Of a DNA stretch of 11,300 nt, positions 1-6,957 are shown one piece after another. Each line of letters opens with the position of its first letter. The first letter of the stretch is position 1. Source of the stretch: Minisyncoccota bacterium. Lineage in GTDB: Bacteria; Verrucomicrobiota; Lentisphaeria; Oligosphaerales; MVZH01. Location of the stretch: contig JAIPIM010000109.1 of the NCBI GenBank assembly GCA_021734725.1, positions 1 through 11,300 of the forward strand, given 5' to 3'. A model generated the notes under the pieces. The model ran no database searches. It saw only the letters and a list, made by a program, of their open reading frames with translations, and was not told the origin of the DNA. The position numbers and the translations under genes were made by a program.

Positions 1-10
1 GTGCGTGAGA

Positions 11-86
11 TCAACAACTTACAGCCGTAAGCCGGACGCGGGCGTACTGACGTACGTCAAGGTCGGCGGCGGCTGTAAGTTGTTGA
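11..86. repeat. REP-like palindromic element, 17-bp perfect inverted repeat
   Basis: Bases 11-27 and 70-86 are perfect reverse complements (17 bp), separated by 42 bp. The interior holds a second nested palindrome: a perfect 10-bp self-complementary core at 49-58, and a small hairpin with 5-bp arms at 43-47 and 52-56. On the transcript this would fold into a long stem topped by a smaller one. There is no T-run after it, so it is not a textbook rho-independent terminator. Its GC-rich palindromic form is typical of dispersed REP-type intergenic elements. It could also be the 3' processing or termination site of a gene ending left of the window. Whether it is multicopy cannot be seen here. Confidence 0.7.
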
Positions 87-220
87 GATTGCGTGCAATG
101 GCACCTCGCAGTAGATGGCTCATGAATTATTCAGGCTAGAGTCCCAGTGTGTTGACGTGACGTTTTTTTTGAGCCCCTCGTCGAAAAGAAGCAAAAAGAA
201 AAGGAAGGCAGACAACCAGC

Positions 221-586
221 ATGAAGATTCTTGAAGAAGCATGGAAAGACCGTGAAGGCCCAGCCGTTCTCTCAACCGTAGACGGCGACGGACGCCCGAA
301 TGCAATCTACGTTGGCGAGATCCAATACGAGCCGGAACTGGGATTCGTTGTTGCAGACAATTTCTTCCACAAGACACGCGCGAACATCAAGAACGACAGT
401 CACGGTTCGATCCTTTTTATTACCAACGACCGCAAAGCCTACCAGGCAAAGGGCCCCCTCGCCTACCACACCGACGGCCCGGTCTATGACCGCATGCAGC
501 AATGGCACAACAGTGATCTTCCGGGTGTCGCCGCCACGGTCTTGCAGGTCACGGAACTGTTCTCGGGCGCGGAACAGCTGTTTTAG
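221..586 (+). CDS. Pyridoxamine 5'-phosphate oxidase (PNPOx)-like flavin-binding protein
   Basis: Small cytoplasmic protein of 121 residues with the split beta-barrel fold signature of the PNPOx-like flavin-binding superfamily. Near the N-terminus 'GPAVLSTVDGDGRPNA' (13-28) matches the usual first strands. The segment KTRANIKND (51-59) fits the position where these proteins hold the FMN phosphate. Length fits the short single-domain members, which bind FMN or a related cofactor and whose substrates are mostly unknown, so no reaction is assigned. The ATG at 221 is preceded by a purine-rich stretch with AGGAAGG at about 201-207, somewhat far away. The stop is followed after 34 bp by the NifX-ferredoxin gene on the same strand, suggesting co-transcription. 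Together they suggest a redox role, but this is inference. Heme-utilisation or general flavin-reductase roles are alternatives. Confidence 0.82.
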   Translation: MKILEEAWKDREGPAVLSTVDGDGRPNAIYVGEIQYEPELGFVVADNFFHKTRANIKNDSHGSILFITNDRKAYQAKGPLAYHTDGPVYDRMQQWHNSDLPGVAATVLQVTELFSGAEQLF

Positions 587-620
587 GAACTGACCGATAA
601 CAAACCAAGGAATTGCTCCA

Positions 621-1427
621 ATGAACATCGCCGTAACCGCTAAAGGTAAAACACTTGATGACCATATCGATCCACGGTTTGGCCGCTGCCCCTTTTTTCT
701 GGTCATCGATACTGACACTCTGGACACGGAAGCCGTCGAGAATCCGAACACGGCATTGGGCGGTGGCGCGGGTATTCAATCAGGTCAACTGATGGCGGAA
801 CGTGACGTGAAAGCGGTGCTGACCGGCAACTGCGGCCCCAATGCCTACCAGACCTTGGAGGCCGCGGGGATCGAGGTTGTTGTCGGTGTCAGCGGCACGG
901 TCCGCGATGCTGTCGACCAGTTCAACGCAGGCACCCTCTCCTCCACGCGGGCCGCGAATGTCGGCAGTCACTTCGGCATGGGCGCGAATGCCCCCGCCTC
1001 TCCGGCACCCGGTTTGGGAACAGGCCCCGGCGGCGGTCGCGGTATGGGTATGGGCGGTGGCCGCGGTATGGGTATGGGACGCGGCGGAGGGATGGGACGC
1101 ATGGCGGCCCCCGCGCCACCCGTGTCTTCAGACGGCGCGACCGGAGACGAGCTCGGTACGCTCAAAACCGAAGCCCAAAATCTCGAAAACCAGCTGGAAA
1201 CCGTAAAAGAGCGAATCGCGCAAATGGAAAGCGGCGCGCGAGGTCGTCAATTGGTCGCCGTCGTGGACCGTGAAACGTGTACGGGGTGCGGCATTTGCGC
1301 AGACATTTGCCCAGTCAATGCCATCGCCATCAACACCGTCGCCGAGATTGACGTCGATACATGCACCGGCTGCGGCCAGTGCGTAGCGGAGTGCCCGCGG
1401 GACGCGCTCATGCTGAAGCGCGCATGA
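621..1427 (+). CDS. NifX/NifB-type domain fused to Gly/Met-rich coiled-coil linker and 2[4Fe-4S] ferredoxin
   Basis: A 268-residue fusion. Residues 1-105 are a dinitrogenase iron-molybdenum cofactor (NifX/NifB C-terminal) type domain, with the family pattern HIDPRFGRCPFFLVID at 15-30 and GNCGPNAY at 69-76. Such domains bind metal-sulfur clusters and are common outside nitrogen fixation. Residues 118-162 are rich in Gly, Met and Arg, with an 8-residue repeat. Residues 177-204 form a predicted coiled coil. Linker plus coil resembles the DUF5320 family, whose genes often neighbour nifX-like genes. Residues 210-268 are a bacterial ferredoxin with two CxxCxxCxxxCP motifs (C220/C223/C226/C230 and C248/C251/C254/C258), expected to bind two [4Fe-4S] clusters. 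The start has AAGGAA about 8 bases upstream. The protein probably carries or transfers an Fe-S species or electrons in the cytoplasm. No nitrogenase genes are in the window, so a nitrogenase role is unlikely. Confidence 0.88.
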   Translation: MNIAVTAKGKTLDDHIDPRFGRCPFFLVIDTDTLDTEAVENPNTALGGGAGIQSGQLMAERDVKAVLTGNCGPNAYQTLEAAGIEVVVGVSGTVRDAVDQFNAGTLSSTRAANVGSHFGMGANAPASPAPGLGTGPGGGRGMGMGGGRGMGMGRGGGMGRMAAPAPPVSSDGATGDELGTLKTEAQNLENQLETVKERIAQMESGARGRQLVAVVDRETCTGCGICADICPVNAIAINTVAEIDVDTCTGCGQCVAECPRDALMLKRA

Positions 1428-1557
1428 GCGGCGGTTGGTTGCTTTTCGTGCCGGACCTGACAAAATCGGGCGGTCGTCCCGAGTGCATCGTTCCGTACCC
1501 GTCGCACGCGGCGTGGACAACGGGGGTTGTGTTGCGGTTCCTGATCACGCCGCAGGT

Positions 1558-1571
1558 TATCCGGCCGGATA
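1558..1571. repeat. 14-bp perfect palindrome in convergent intergenic gap
   Basis: The gap 1428-1669 separates two convergent genes and holds no credible gene. It includes a perfect 14-bp palindrome at 1558-1571 (TATCCGGCCGGATA) and a weak 5-bp hairpin (arms 1466-1470 and 1478-1482). Neither is followed by a clear T-run in either direction, so I do not call a terminator. The palindrome may be a protein-binding site or chance. Confidence 0.4.
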
Positions 1572-1669
1572 CTGCGCCGCTAACAGGTGTATTAGCAGGT
1601 CTGAGGCCCGCCCTGCTTTACAGTGATTTGCAAGGCGAGGATTGTAGCCGGCCTTTCGGACTTCGCCGA

Positions 1670-2623
1670 TCATTCAGACTTCCCACCCTTCGCCGCGTAA
1701 TACGTGTCGTCATGCATGCTGCGTGTACCTATTCGCCCGCTGCGGGAAAGCTTGCCCAGATATTTGGACACTTCGTTCAGGTGCATGCCGAACACATCCG
1801 CGATCTGCCGGGCCGTGCACGGACGCCGCTGAAGCATCTCCATAATGGTCTCTTCGGTTGCCGCAATGTGCGCCGATTTATCCAAGGGAAACTCCGCAAT
1901 AATCTTGGCGGGCGGATGAAACAGGTCCGTGAGTTGCTCCATTCGCTCCCGCGATAAGGGTTGCACAAAATCCTCGGCGGGCGGACGCACAGCCGTGTTC
2001 AGATGAACTTCGTCGGGCTCGATCGTCTTCACCAGCTCGGCGATCCGTTCAACGTCACGGGAAGCCGCGTTCATGCCCTCAATGAGAAAAACTTCAATCC
2101 ACAGCTTGCCGGAGAACTCTTTTCTGAACACCCGCTGCCCGGCGACAACCCGATCCAGATCCAGGTCCTCATGGGGCCGATTGACCTGCTCGAACGAAAC
2201 GGAATCCCACGCACTCAGCGATAACTTCACGATGTCCGCGTTCGCCGCGGATTCTCGCACTTCGGGCATCCAGAACAGGGTCCCGTTGGACAGCAGAACA
2301 ACGGGTATCGAACTGTTCTCATGCACGTATTCGATTATCTCGCCAAAGCCACTGTTCAACGTAGGCTCACCCGACCCCGACAAGGTGATGTAGTCTGCTT
2401 CCCCGCCCTCGCCCAGCCAGGTCTTAATCTCACCTTGAACGTCAGCGACAGGAACATACGCGTCGCGCGTGACCGTCTTGACCGTTGTCCGCCCCAATTG
2501 GCAAAAAACACAGTCCAACGTGCACGTTTTGTATGGAGTCAGGTCAACCCCCAACGAGCGGCCCAGACGACGCGACGGCACCGGTCCAAACAGATAGTTG
2601 TAGTGTTTTCCTGGAGTAGTCAT
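1670..2623 (-). CDS. Radical SAM protein, COG0731 (TYW1-like Fe-S oxidoreductase) with C-terminal winged helix
   Basis: A 317-residue radical SAM enzyme. The N-terminal signature GPVPSRRLGRSLGVDL (13-28) is characteristic of COG0731. The [4Fe-4S] motif CxxxCxxC lies at C34/C38/C41, and GSGEPTL (83-89) is the SAM-contacting motif. Residues about 256-310 look like a winged helix-turn-helix (QIADVFGMHLNEVSKYLGKL), a tail seen in some family members. COG0731 is related to wyosine-base enzymes of archaea, but bacterial members are uncharacterised, so the substrate is unknown. The frame stays open 81 codons upstream. I chose the ATG at 2623 because AAGGA sits 5 bases before it and homology starts there. 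It converges on the NifX-ferredoxin gene, and family members often occur near NifX-like and Mrp-type Fe-S genes, so a shared iron-sulfur function is plausible but inferred. Confidence 0.9.
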   Translation of the reverse strand: MTTPGKHYNYLFGPVPSRRLGRSLGVDLTPYKTCTLDCVFCQLGRTTVKTVTRDAYVPVADVQGEIKTWLGEGGEADYITLSGSGEPTLNSGFGEIIEYVHENSSIPVVLLSNGTLFWMPEVRESAANADIVKLSLSAWDSVSFEQVNRPHEDLDLDRVVAGQRVFRKEFSGKLWIEVFLIEGMNAASRDVERIAELVKTIEPDEVHLNTAVRPPAEDFVQPLSRERMEQLTDLFHPPAKIIAEFPLDKSAHIAATEETIMEMLQRRPCTARQIADVFGMHLNEVSKYLGKLSRSGRIGTRSMHDDTYYAAKGGKSE

Positions 2624-2628
2624 GACAG

Positions 2629-2633
2629 TCCTT
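2629..2633 (-). promoter_or_regulatory. Ribosome binding site deciding the radical SAM start
   Basis: AAGGA on the minus strand, 5 bases before the ATG at 2623. It favours that start over the GTG/ATG codons further upstream in the same open frame, whose encoded residues show no family similarity. Confidence 0.7.
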
Positions 2634-2734
2634 CTTTTTAAATGTACATACCGCACACCGTCCGGATGTATCGTGTCGCTTTTTCCCGCCCGGCACATCG
2701 TCACGCTTACTGTGCATAATCCACGCCAATTCTC

Positions 2735-2764
2735 ATTATAATTTAACAGTGCCCTCCGCCGCAA
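2735..2764 (-). promoter_or_regulatory. Sigma-70-like promoter candidate for the radical SAM gene
   Basis: On the minus strand a perfect -10 hexamer TATAAT (2740 down to 2735) lies 18 bp downstream of TTGCGG (2764 down to 2759), a partial match to the -35 consensus. The predicted leader is about 105 nt. The region from 2624 to 2926 otherwise holds no gene that I can support. It contains a spaced 7-bp inverted repeat (2799-2805 and 2823-2829) just upstream of the -35 element, which could be an operator or chance. Confidence 0.5.
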
Positions 2765-2926
2765 CGAACAAACCACATTGCACGAAACAAAAACACTGGC
2801 AGATTCAATGTTAGATTCTTGCAATCTGCAAGTTTCGAAACACAACCCCCGCCATTTTGCACGCATTTTAAATCTGCCGGTCGGCCCTTTAACTCCGTGA
2901 CATGATTCTCTTTCGTACTATAGTTT

Positions 2927-3042
2927 GACCCCATGCAAAAAGGGTTGTGCTGCTTGTCCCCAAAGGGGACTCACATGCTGAGCGAAGGGCCGAAGTCCCT
3001 GGTAATCAACGTTTGTCATATTATATATTTTCGCATGGGGTC
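2927..3042. mobile_element. MITE-like element with terminal inverted repeats and 6-bp flanking direct repeat
   Basis: The ends are inverted repeats: 2927-2936 and 3033-3042 are perfect over 10 bp (GACCCCATGC and its complement), extending to 15 bp with one mismatch (2927-2941 and 3028-3042). Immediately outside lie identical hexamers TAGTTT at 2921-2926 and 3043-3048, as expected for a target-site duplication. The 116-bp interior has no open reading frame of note but contains a strong hairpin (arms 2956-2961 and 2965-2970, loop AAA) and an AT-rich right end. This structure fits a non-autonomous miniature element mobilised by a transposase elsewhere. The family is not recognised. It sits 62 bp upstream of the HD gene start, in the divergent intergenic region, so it may affect transcription there. 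Chance matching is unlikely but copies elsewhere were not checked. Confidence 0.65.
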
Positions 3043-3103
3043 TAGTTTGTGGAGACTATTCTCCTGACGATTATTTACTTAACCTCACTTACGACAACGA
3101 CTT

Positions 3104-3901
3104 ATGAACGACCAGCTACTGACAAGATTGAAGGAAGATTTCGAACGCTTCCTTGACACATTCCGAACCGACGGCAAAAAGCTTCCGCCCTTGCTGCAAT
3201 TGAAAGCCGATCACTCCTACTGCGTTGCACAAGAGGCACGGGCTATCGGTAAAGACCTTCACTGGCCCGAGCCGGAACAAAACACCGCTGAAGCCTTAGG
3301 GTTACTGCATGATTGCGGACGTTTTCCACAGTTTGCCGACTCCGGCACGTTCTCCGATTCCGACTCCGTCGACCATGGGGAACTGGGATGGTTAACGGTG
3401 CGACAGACGGAACTTCTGAAGTCTATCACACAATCTGAGCGGTCCGCCATTTTGAACGGCATTCGGTACCACAACCGACGCCACATTCCCGCTTCCATTG
3501 CGCCATGTGACCTACCCTGGGTTCGACTCATACGCGACGCTGACAAGCTCGATATTTTCAGGGTGGTTCTCGAGGGACTTGAGCTTAACGGTTTCAAGGA
3601 CCTGCCGACCATGCTTCCCAACATCAGCCTGGACCGATCCCCTTCGCCAACAATCATCCGAGACATCCAACGCCATAACAGTGGCGCCATGCATAACATC
3701 AAGTCACTGGGGGATTTTCTGCTGATGCAAATGTCGTGGATCTATGACATTAACTATGCGCCAACGGTCCAGGCGATCATTGACCGGCGCATTCTGACCC
3801 GATTGGCACGCCACATAGACAGCAATGCAGAGAGCAAAAAACTGATCGATGACATTCGCCGAACGGCGGACGAGCAAGCCCGGGAGCCAAGTACGTCCTG
3901 A
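3104..3901 (+). CDS. HD-domain phosphohydrolase
   Basis: A 265-residue soluble protein with the HD-superfamily metal-binding pattern: H37 (KADHSY), the H69-D70 doublet in GLLHDCGRFPQF, H91, H123 in the IRYHN segment, and D145/D147 in IRDADKLDIF. Such enzymes use one or two divalent metals to hydrolyse phosphate esters. The substrate cannot be read from the sequence, and nucleotides are typical. The ligands look complete, so it is probably catalytically active. The ATG at 3104 lacks a clear Shine-Dalgarno sequence (only pyrimidine-rich bases upstream), hinting at weak translation or leaderless-like initiation. No better in-frame start exists near it. The MITE-like element ends 62 bp upstream. 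Its stop is 19 bp from the stop of the convergent transporter gene, with no terminator between them. Confidence 0.85.
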   Translation: MNDQLLTRLKEDFERFLDTFRTDGKKLPPLLQLKADHSYCVAQEARAIGKDLHWPEPEQNTAEALGLLHDCGRFPQFADSGTFSDSDSVDHGELGWLTVRQTELLKSITQSERSAILNGIRYHNRRHIPASIAPCDLPWVRLIRDADKLDIFRVVLEGLELNGFKDLPTMLPNISLDRSPSPTIIRDIQRHNSGAMHNIKSLGDFLLMQMSWIYDINYAPTVQAIIDRRILTRLARHIDSNAESKKLIDDIRRTADEQAREPSTS

Positions 3902-3920
3902 GCCGCCGACTTTGATCGCC

Positions 3921-6800
3921 CTATTTCGCCGCGACACTCGTTTCCGCCCCAGTCTTGAATGTGGCGCGAGACATACGGCGGAGTTGATAGGACGTAAACA
4001 GAATAACAAGCGCACCCAGCACCCACCCCATGGCGGCGCCGGTACTGAACTGAAGTTGCATGAACGAACGTTCGAAAATGTCCATCCCAACCGTGCGGGT
4101 CGCGCCGTTCGGTCCCCCTCCCGTCATGGCCAAGATGAAATTGGTACCACCTTTGAACGCGCCAATCACCGCACCTATCAATTGGATCAAGATGAGAAAC
4201 TTGACACGCGGCAGAGTAATGTAGGCCAGCCGCTGAAGCACGCTGGCGCCGTCGATGGTGGCGGGTTCAATCAGCTCTTCCGGTACGGTCTTGAGGGCAG
4301 CCAAATAGATAATACATCCCGGTCCTGCCGTAGCCCAGACCATTGGAATCACACAGCACACCATGGCCATACCCGGATCTTCGATCCATCCGAGCGGTTC
4401 TATTTGAAACTGGCCGATAAACCCCTGAAGATAATTCCAGAGTCCCATCACCCCCGATACTTTGTCGGGATCGAGACCTTTGGCCTCAATGACAAGATCA
4501 CTGGGGCCAATGAATGCTTCGAGCAACGGGAAGAGCGTGGCGCTCAGCAATGCCAGCCCAAACAGAAAGACCGCAGTCCGTACCGCCCAGCTCAGTTCTT
4601 TAAGCTTTAACGCACTGGCTAGAACCAACCAGATTAATGCGAGCCAGGCACCGAGAGCCAGAAGCCGCAGCAGCGTCGCCGCAACCGGCCCAAAACTGTT
4701 CACCGACATAATGATCTGGTTCAGGAAACCGGACTCGGACGGCTCGTACAGTTGTCGCCAAAGAAAGACCATAATGATACCGCTGACGATTGTCGGCAGA
4801 TAGAAAATAGTTCGAAACACATATTTTGATACAGTGCCCGGCACTTCGTCGAGCAGAACGGCCACCAGGATTGGCGGCCAAAACCCTAGCCCTACAACCA
4901 GTAGAACATAATAGAATGTACGCCCGATAGACCGCCAGAAACGTATGTCATACAGAACGGTTGCAAAGTTGTCCAGTCCGACAAATGTCGAGTTAATGGC
5001 AAACTGATAATCGAAAAGTGCAAGCGGAGCACCAAGGATTAGGGGTAAATATTTGATCACGAACACAAGGGCCAGCGCTGGAAAAAGGAGCAGGTAAGCC
5101 TTGGCAAATCTGTGAATTGGAGGACGTTTCCCCAGTTCGGCCTCGGCCCGGGTGAAGGCACGCCAAGCCCAGCTGATAGAGCCGACAAAGAGCCCGACGA
5201 TGAGAAGAAGAAGCAAGCCGCCGAACGTCCGACGTTGCTTCCATTCTTCAGGGGTGAGTTTCCCCAGCATAAATTTGTTGACTCGTGCCGCCGCAATGTC
5301 GAGCTGTTCCTTAATCCGCTTCAGGGCCTCGTCTTTCGGCAGGTCCAGTAACTCGGGACGATTCAACGCCCAGTTGATCGGAACCGAGACACGCTCATAA
5401 ATCATCTGCGTATTTTTTCCATAAGGTTCCGGGACGCCTGCTTTCTGGGCGGCCCGAACGGCATTCACCCATTCTTCCGGCACTTTTTTCAATACGTCGT
5501 CGTAACCGAACTTCTCGAGCTTGTCTGGATCCAGGAAACGGCCGTAGCCATGATCGACCATCATCCTGGTCTTCATGCGCTGAGCTTCTTCCCCCGTACT
5601 ATATAGAATGTACCGCATCGTACCCAATTGCTGCTCAGGAGTCCCGTCGGCAAAGACTCCCATCATTGTACAGTTCAATTCTCCGCCACGCTTGCCGCTG
5701 GGAGCGACCGGGGTTGGCGCCACCCCCGTCGTGGCCGGGTTGATGCTCTGCCCGCGGTCAAACGACAGATACGTGAATCGCATGCCGATTTCCCCGCGCT
5801 GCCACTTCAGGTTGACCTCCCCGCCACCCATGGGAGAGTATGCCACGCCTTGATAGGTCTCGCCGTCAGCAGTGAACTTGCCCTTGGACAGCTTAAGAAC
5901 GTAGTAAATCGTTTCGGCCGCATCCACTGTATTGAAGGCCGCCTCCCACTCACCCTCTTCATTCTGCCGCAAATATCGGACCCCGTTTGAAACCATGAAG
6001 TTGTATACCGAATAGCTGACCGTAGGGCCCCGTCCGAAGTAGAAACCGTATTTGTTGGGAAGCTGTTTGATTGCCCGCGAATATTCAAGGAATTCCTCCC
6101 AGTCCTGGGGCGCCCGCTCCGGATCGAGTCCAGCCTCCTTGAATACGTCTTTCCGGTAAATCAGGGCATTGGCCAGCGTCGACGTGGGCATCGCCCATAC
6201 ATGTTTGCCCTTTGGCAGTCCCTCGCGCTGTTCGGCTTCACGATAAATGACTGGCCAGACAGGACCGACCACATTCGACTTGAAAAACTCCACCGCTGCC
6301 TCGATTTCCTCATCCGAGGGATCGGCCAACCATTTGTTGTTGTCGTCAGCCTGGCGTGTCTTGGGATTGTCGCTGTGAATACGCGCGTACAACTCCTCCA
6401 GCGGCGCCAGAAAACCGTGGTTGATGTACGTCGATGACTGCCGGAAGTTGACGTAAATTCCGTGCGGCGGCATCCCCGTGGCAATGGCCATCAGCGGCCC
6501 TTCGTCCATGCCCCCCCGAATCGACAGCATGTGAAATGGCTCAAGCTTATATTGCGGGAATTTCCGGGTGAACTCACGAATGCGCATTCGTCCAATCTTG
6601 GCGGTCACACCGGAACTGGAGGCCCGCGGCAAACCCATAATCCGCAAAACCGTCTTTTCGTCTTCAGCTGCTGCTGAGCGTGCCGGAACCGGCAGCAAAA
6701 CAAGGGCTCCCATGCAAGCCAAGAGAAACGTTTGAACTACCAAGCGGAAAATCTTTTGAACCGACGTTTTTGCGGGTGAGCAAGCAGAGAAAAAAAGCAT
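3921..6800 (-). CDS. ABC transporter fusion: solute-binding protein (family 1) joined to MalF/UgpA-type sugar permease
   Basis: A 959-residue fusion of two usually separate subunits. Residues 1-45 are a signal-like segment (hydrophobic core LVVQTFLLACMGALVLL, then ARSAAA). Residues about 48-515 are a family 1 extracellular solute-binding domain (for example LIYRKDVFKEAGLDPERAPQ and YSTGEEAQRM). A membrane segment at about 526-545 brings the chain back across the membrane. The permease follows: helices near 568-592, 628-652, 662-682, 808-835, 866-888 and 920-939. The ATPase-docking EAA loop is at 845-864 (EPATIDGA ... ITLP). Two further hydrophobic segments (706-732, 738-764) lie in an insertion. 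Positive residues fall on the cytoplasmic side throughout, so the topology is coherent. It probably imports a sugar or other small organic solute; substrate unknown. Neither a MalG-type permease nor an ATPase is adjacent. Confidence 0.9.
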   Translation of the reverse strand: MLFFSACSPAKTSVQKIFRLVVQTFLLACMGALVLLPVPARSAAAEDEKTVLRIMGLPRASSSGVTAKIGRMRIREFTRKFPQYKLEPFHMLSIRGGMDEGPLMAIATGMPPHGIYVNFRQSSTYINHGFLAPLEELYARIHSDNPKTRQADDNNKWLADPSDEEIEAAVEFFKSNVVGPVWPVIYREAEQREGLPKGKHVWAMPTSTLANALIYRKDVFKEAGLDPERAPQDWEEFLEYSRAIKQLPNKYGFYFGRGPTVSYSVYNFMVSNGVRYLRQNEEGEWEAAFNTVDAAETIYYVLKLSKGKFTADGETYQGVAYSPMGGGEVNLKWQRGEIGMRFTYLSFDRGQSINPATTGVAPTPVAPSGKRGGELNCTMMGVFADGTPEQQLGTMRYILYSTGEEAQRMKTRMMVDHGYGRFLDPDKLEKFGYDDVLKKVPEEWVNAVRAAQKAGVPEPYGKNTQMIYERVSVPINWALNRPELLDLPKDEALKRIKEQLDIAAARVNKFMLGKLTPEEWKQRRTFGGLLLLLIVGLFVGSISWAWRAFTRAEAELGKRPPIHRFAKAYLLLFPALALVFVIKYLPLILGAPLALFDYQFAINSTFVGLDNFATVLYDIRFWRSIGRTFYYVLLVVGLGFWPPILVAVLLDEVPGTVSKYVFRTIFYLPTIVSGIIMVFLWRQLYEPSESGFLNQIIMSVNSFGPVAATLLRLLALGAWLALIWLVLASALKLKELSWAVRTAVFLFGLALLSATLFPLLEAFIGPSDLVIEAKGLDPDKVSGVMGLWNYLQGFIGQFQIEPLGWIEDPGMAMVCCVIPMVWATAGPGCIIYLAALKTVPEELIEPATIDGASVLQRLAYITLPRVKFLILIQLIGAVIGAFKGGTNFILAMTGGGPNGATRTVGMDIFERSFMQLQFSTGAAMGWVLGALVILFTSYQLRRMSRATFKTGAETSVAAK

Positions 6801-6809
6801 GTTTACTGG

Positions 6810-6814
6810 CCTCA
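6810..6814 (-). promoter_or_regulatory. Ribosome binding site deciding the transporter start
   Basis: TGAGG on the minus strand ends 9 bases before the ATG at 6800. The longer alternative start, a GTG at 6824 (8 residues earlier), has only pyrimidine-rich sequence upstream. The ATG also gives a compact signal-peptide N-terminus, so I prefer it. Confidence 0.6.
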
Positions 6815-6902
6815 AAACAGACACATTAAGAAGAAGTCGAAAACGGTAATATACCCCGAAAATGCTTATGTGAATCAGGAACCTGCAAATCCTTCAAGCT
6901 TT

Positions 6903-6957
6903 CCTGAATCCGTATAAACGATCAAACACTTTTTGCCAAATTTCTCACGGATTCAGG
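6903..6957. repeat. 11-bp perfect inverted repeat at the 3' end of the regulator gene
   Basis: CCTGAATCCGT at 6903-6913 and its exact complement at 6947-6957 flank a 33-bp AT-rich loop. One arm overlaps the last codons and the TGA of the DtxR-type gene. The structure lies between that gene and the transporter, both on the minus strand. It could form an mRNA hairpin that stabilises or attenuates the message, or be a binding site. The loop is long and there is no adjacent U-run, so intrinsic termination is not convincing. The rest of the gap (6825-6902) shows only a TATATT -10 candidate without a good -35. Confidence 0.5.

Noticed and set aside
1..30. Possible C-terminal end of an upstream + strand gene (VREINNLQP, then TAA)
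   Set aside because: Only nine codons are visible and they run through one arm of the palindromic element, so nothing supports coding.
1424..1957. Open + strand frame starting with ATG overlapping the stop of the NifX-ferredoxin gene
   Set aside because: It has no recognisable motifs and runs antisense through the conserved C-terminal part of the radical SAM gene. The ATGA overlap is suggestive, but the residues look like a coding shadow.
2727..2745. Fur-box-like ATAATGAGAAT near the radical SAM -10 element
   Set aside because: Only the first half resembles the consensus; the second half does not match, so it is not called.
2624..2866. N-terminal extension of the radical SAM protein
   Set aside because: The 81 extra residues lack family similarity, span the promoter candidate and are separated from the enzyme by a good ribosome binding site.
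3849..4610. Long + strand open frame of 253 codons
   Set aside because: It is antisense to the permease domain with its clear EAA loop, and has no family features of its own.
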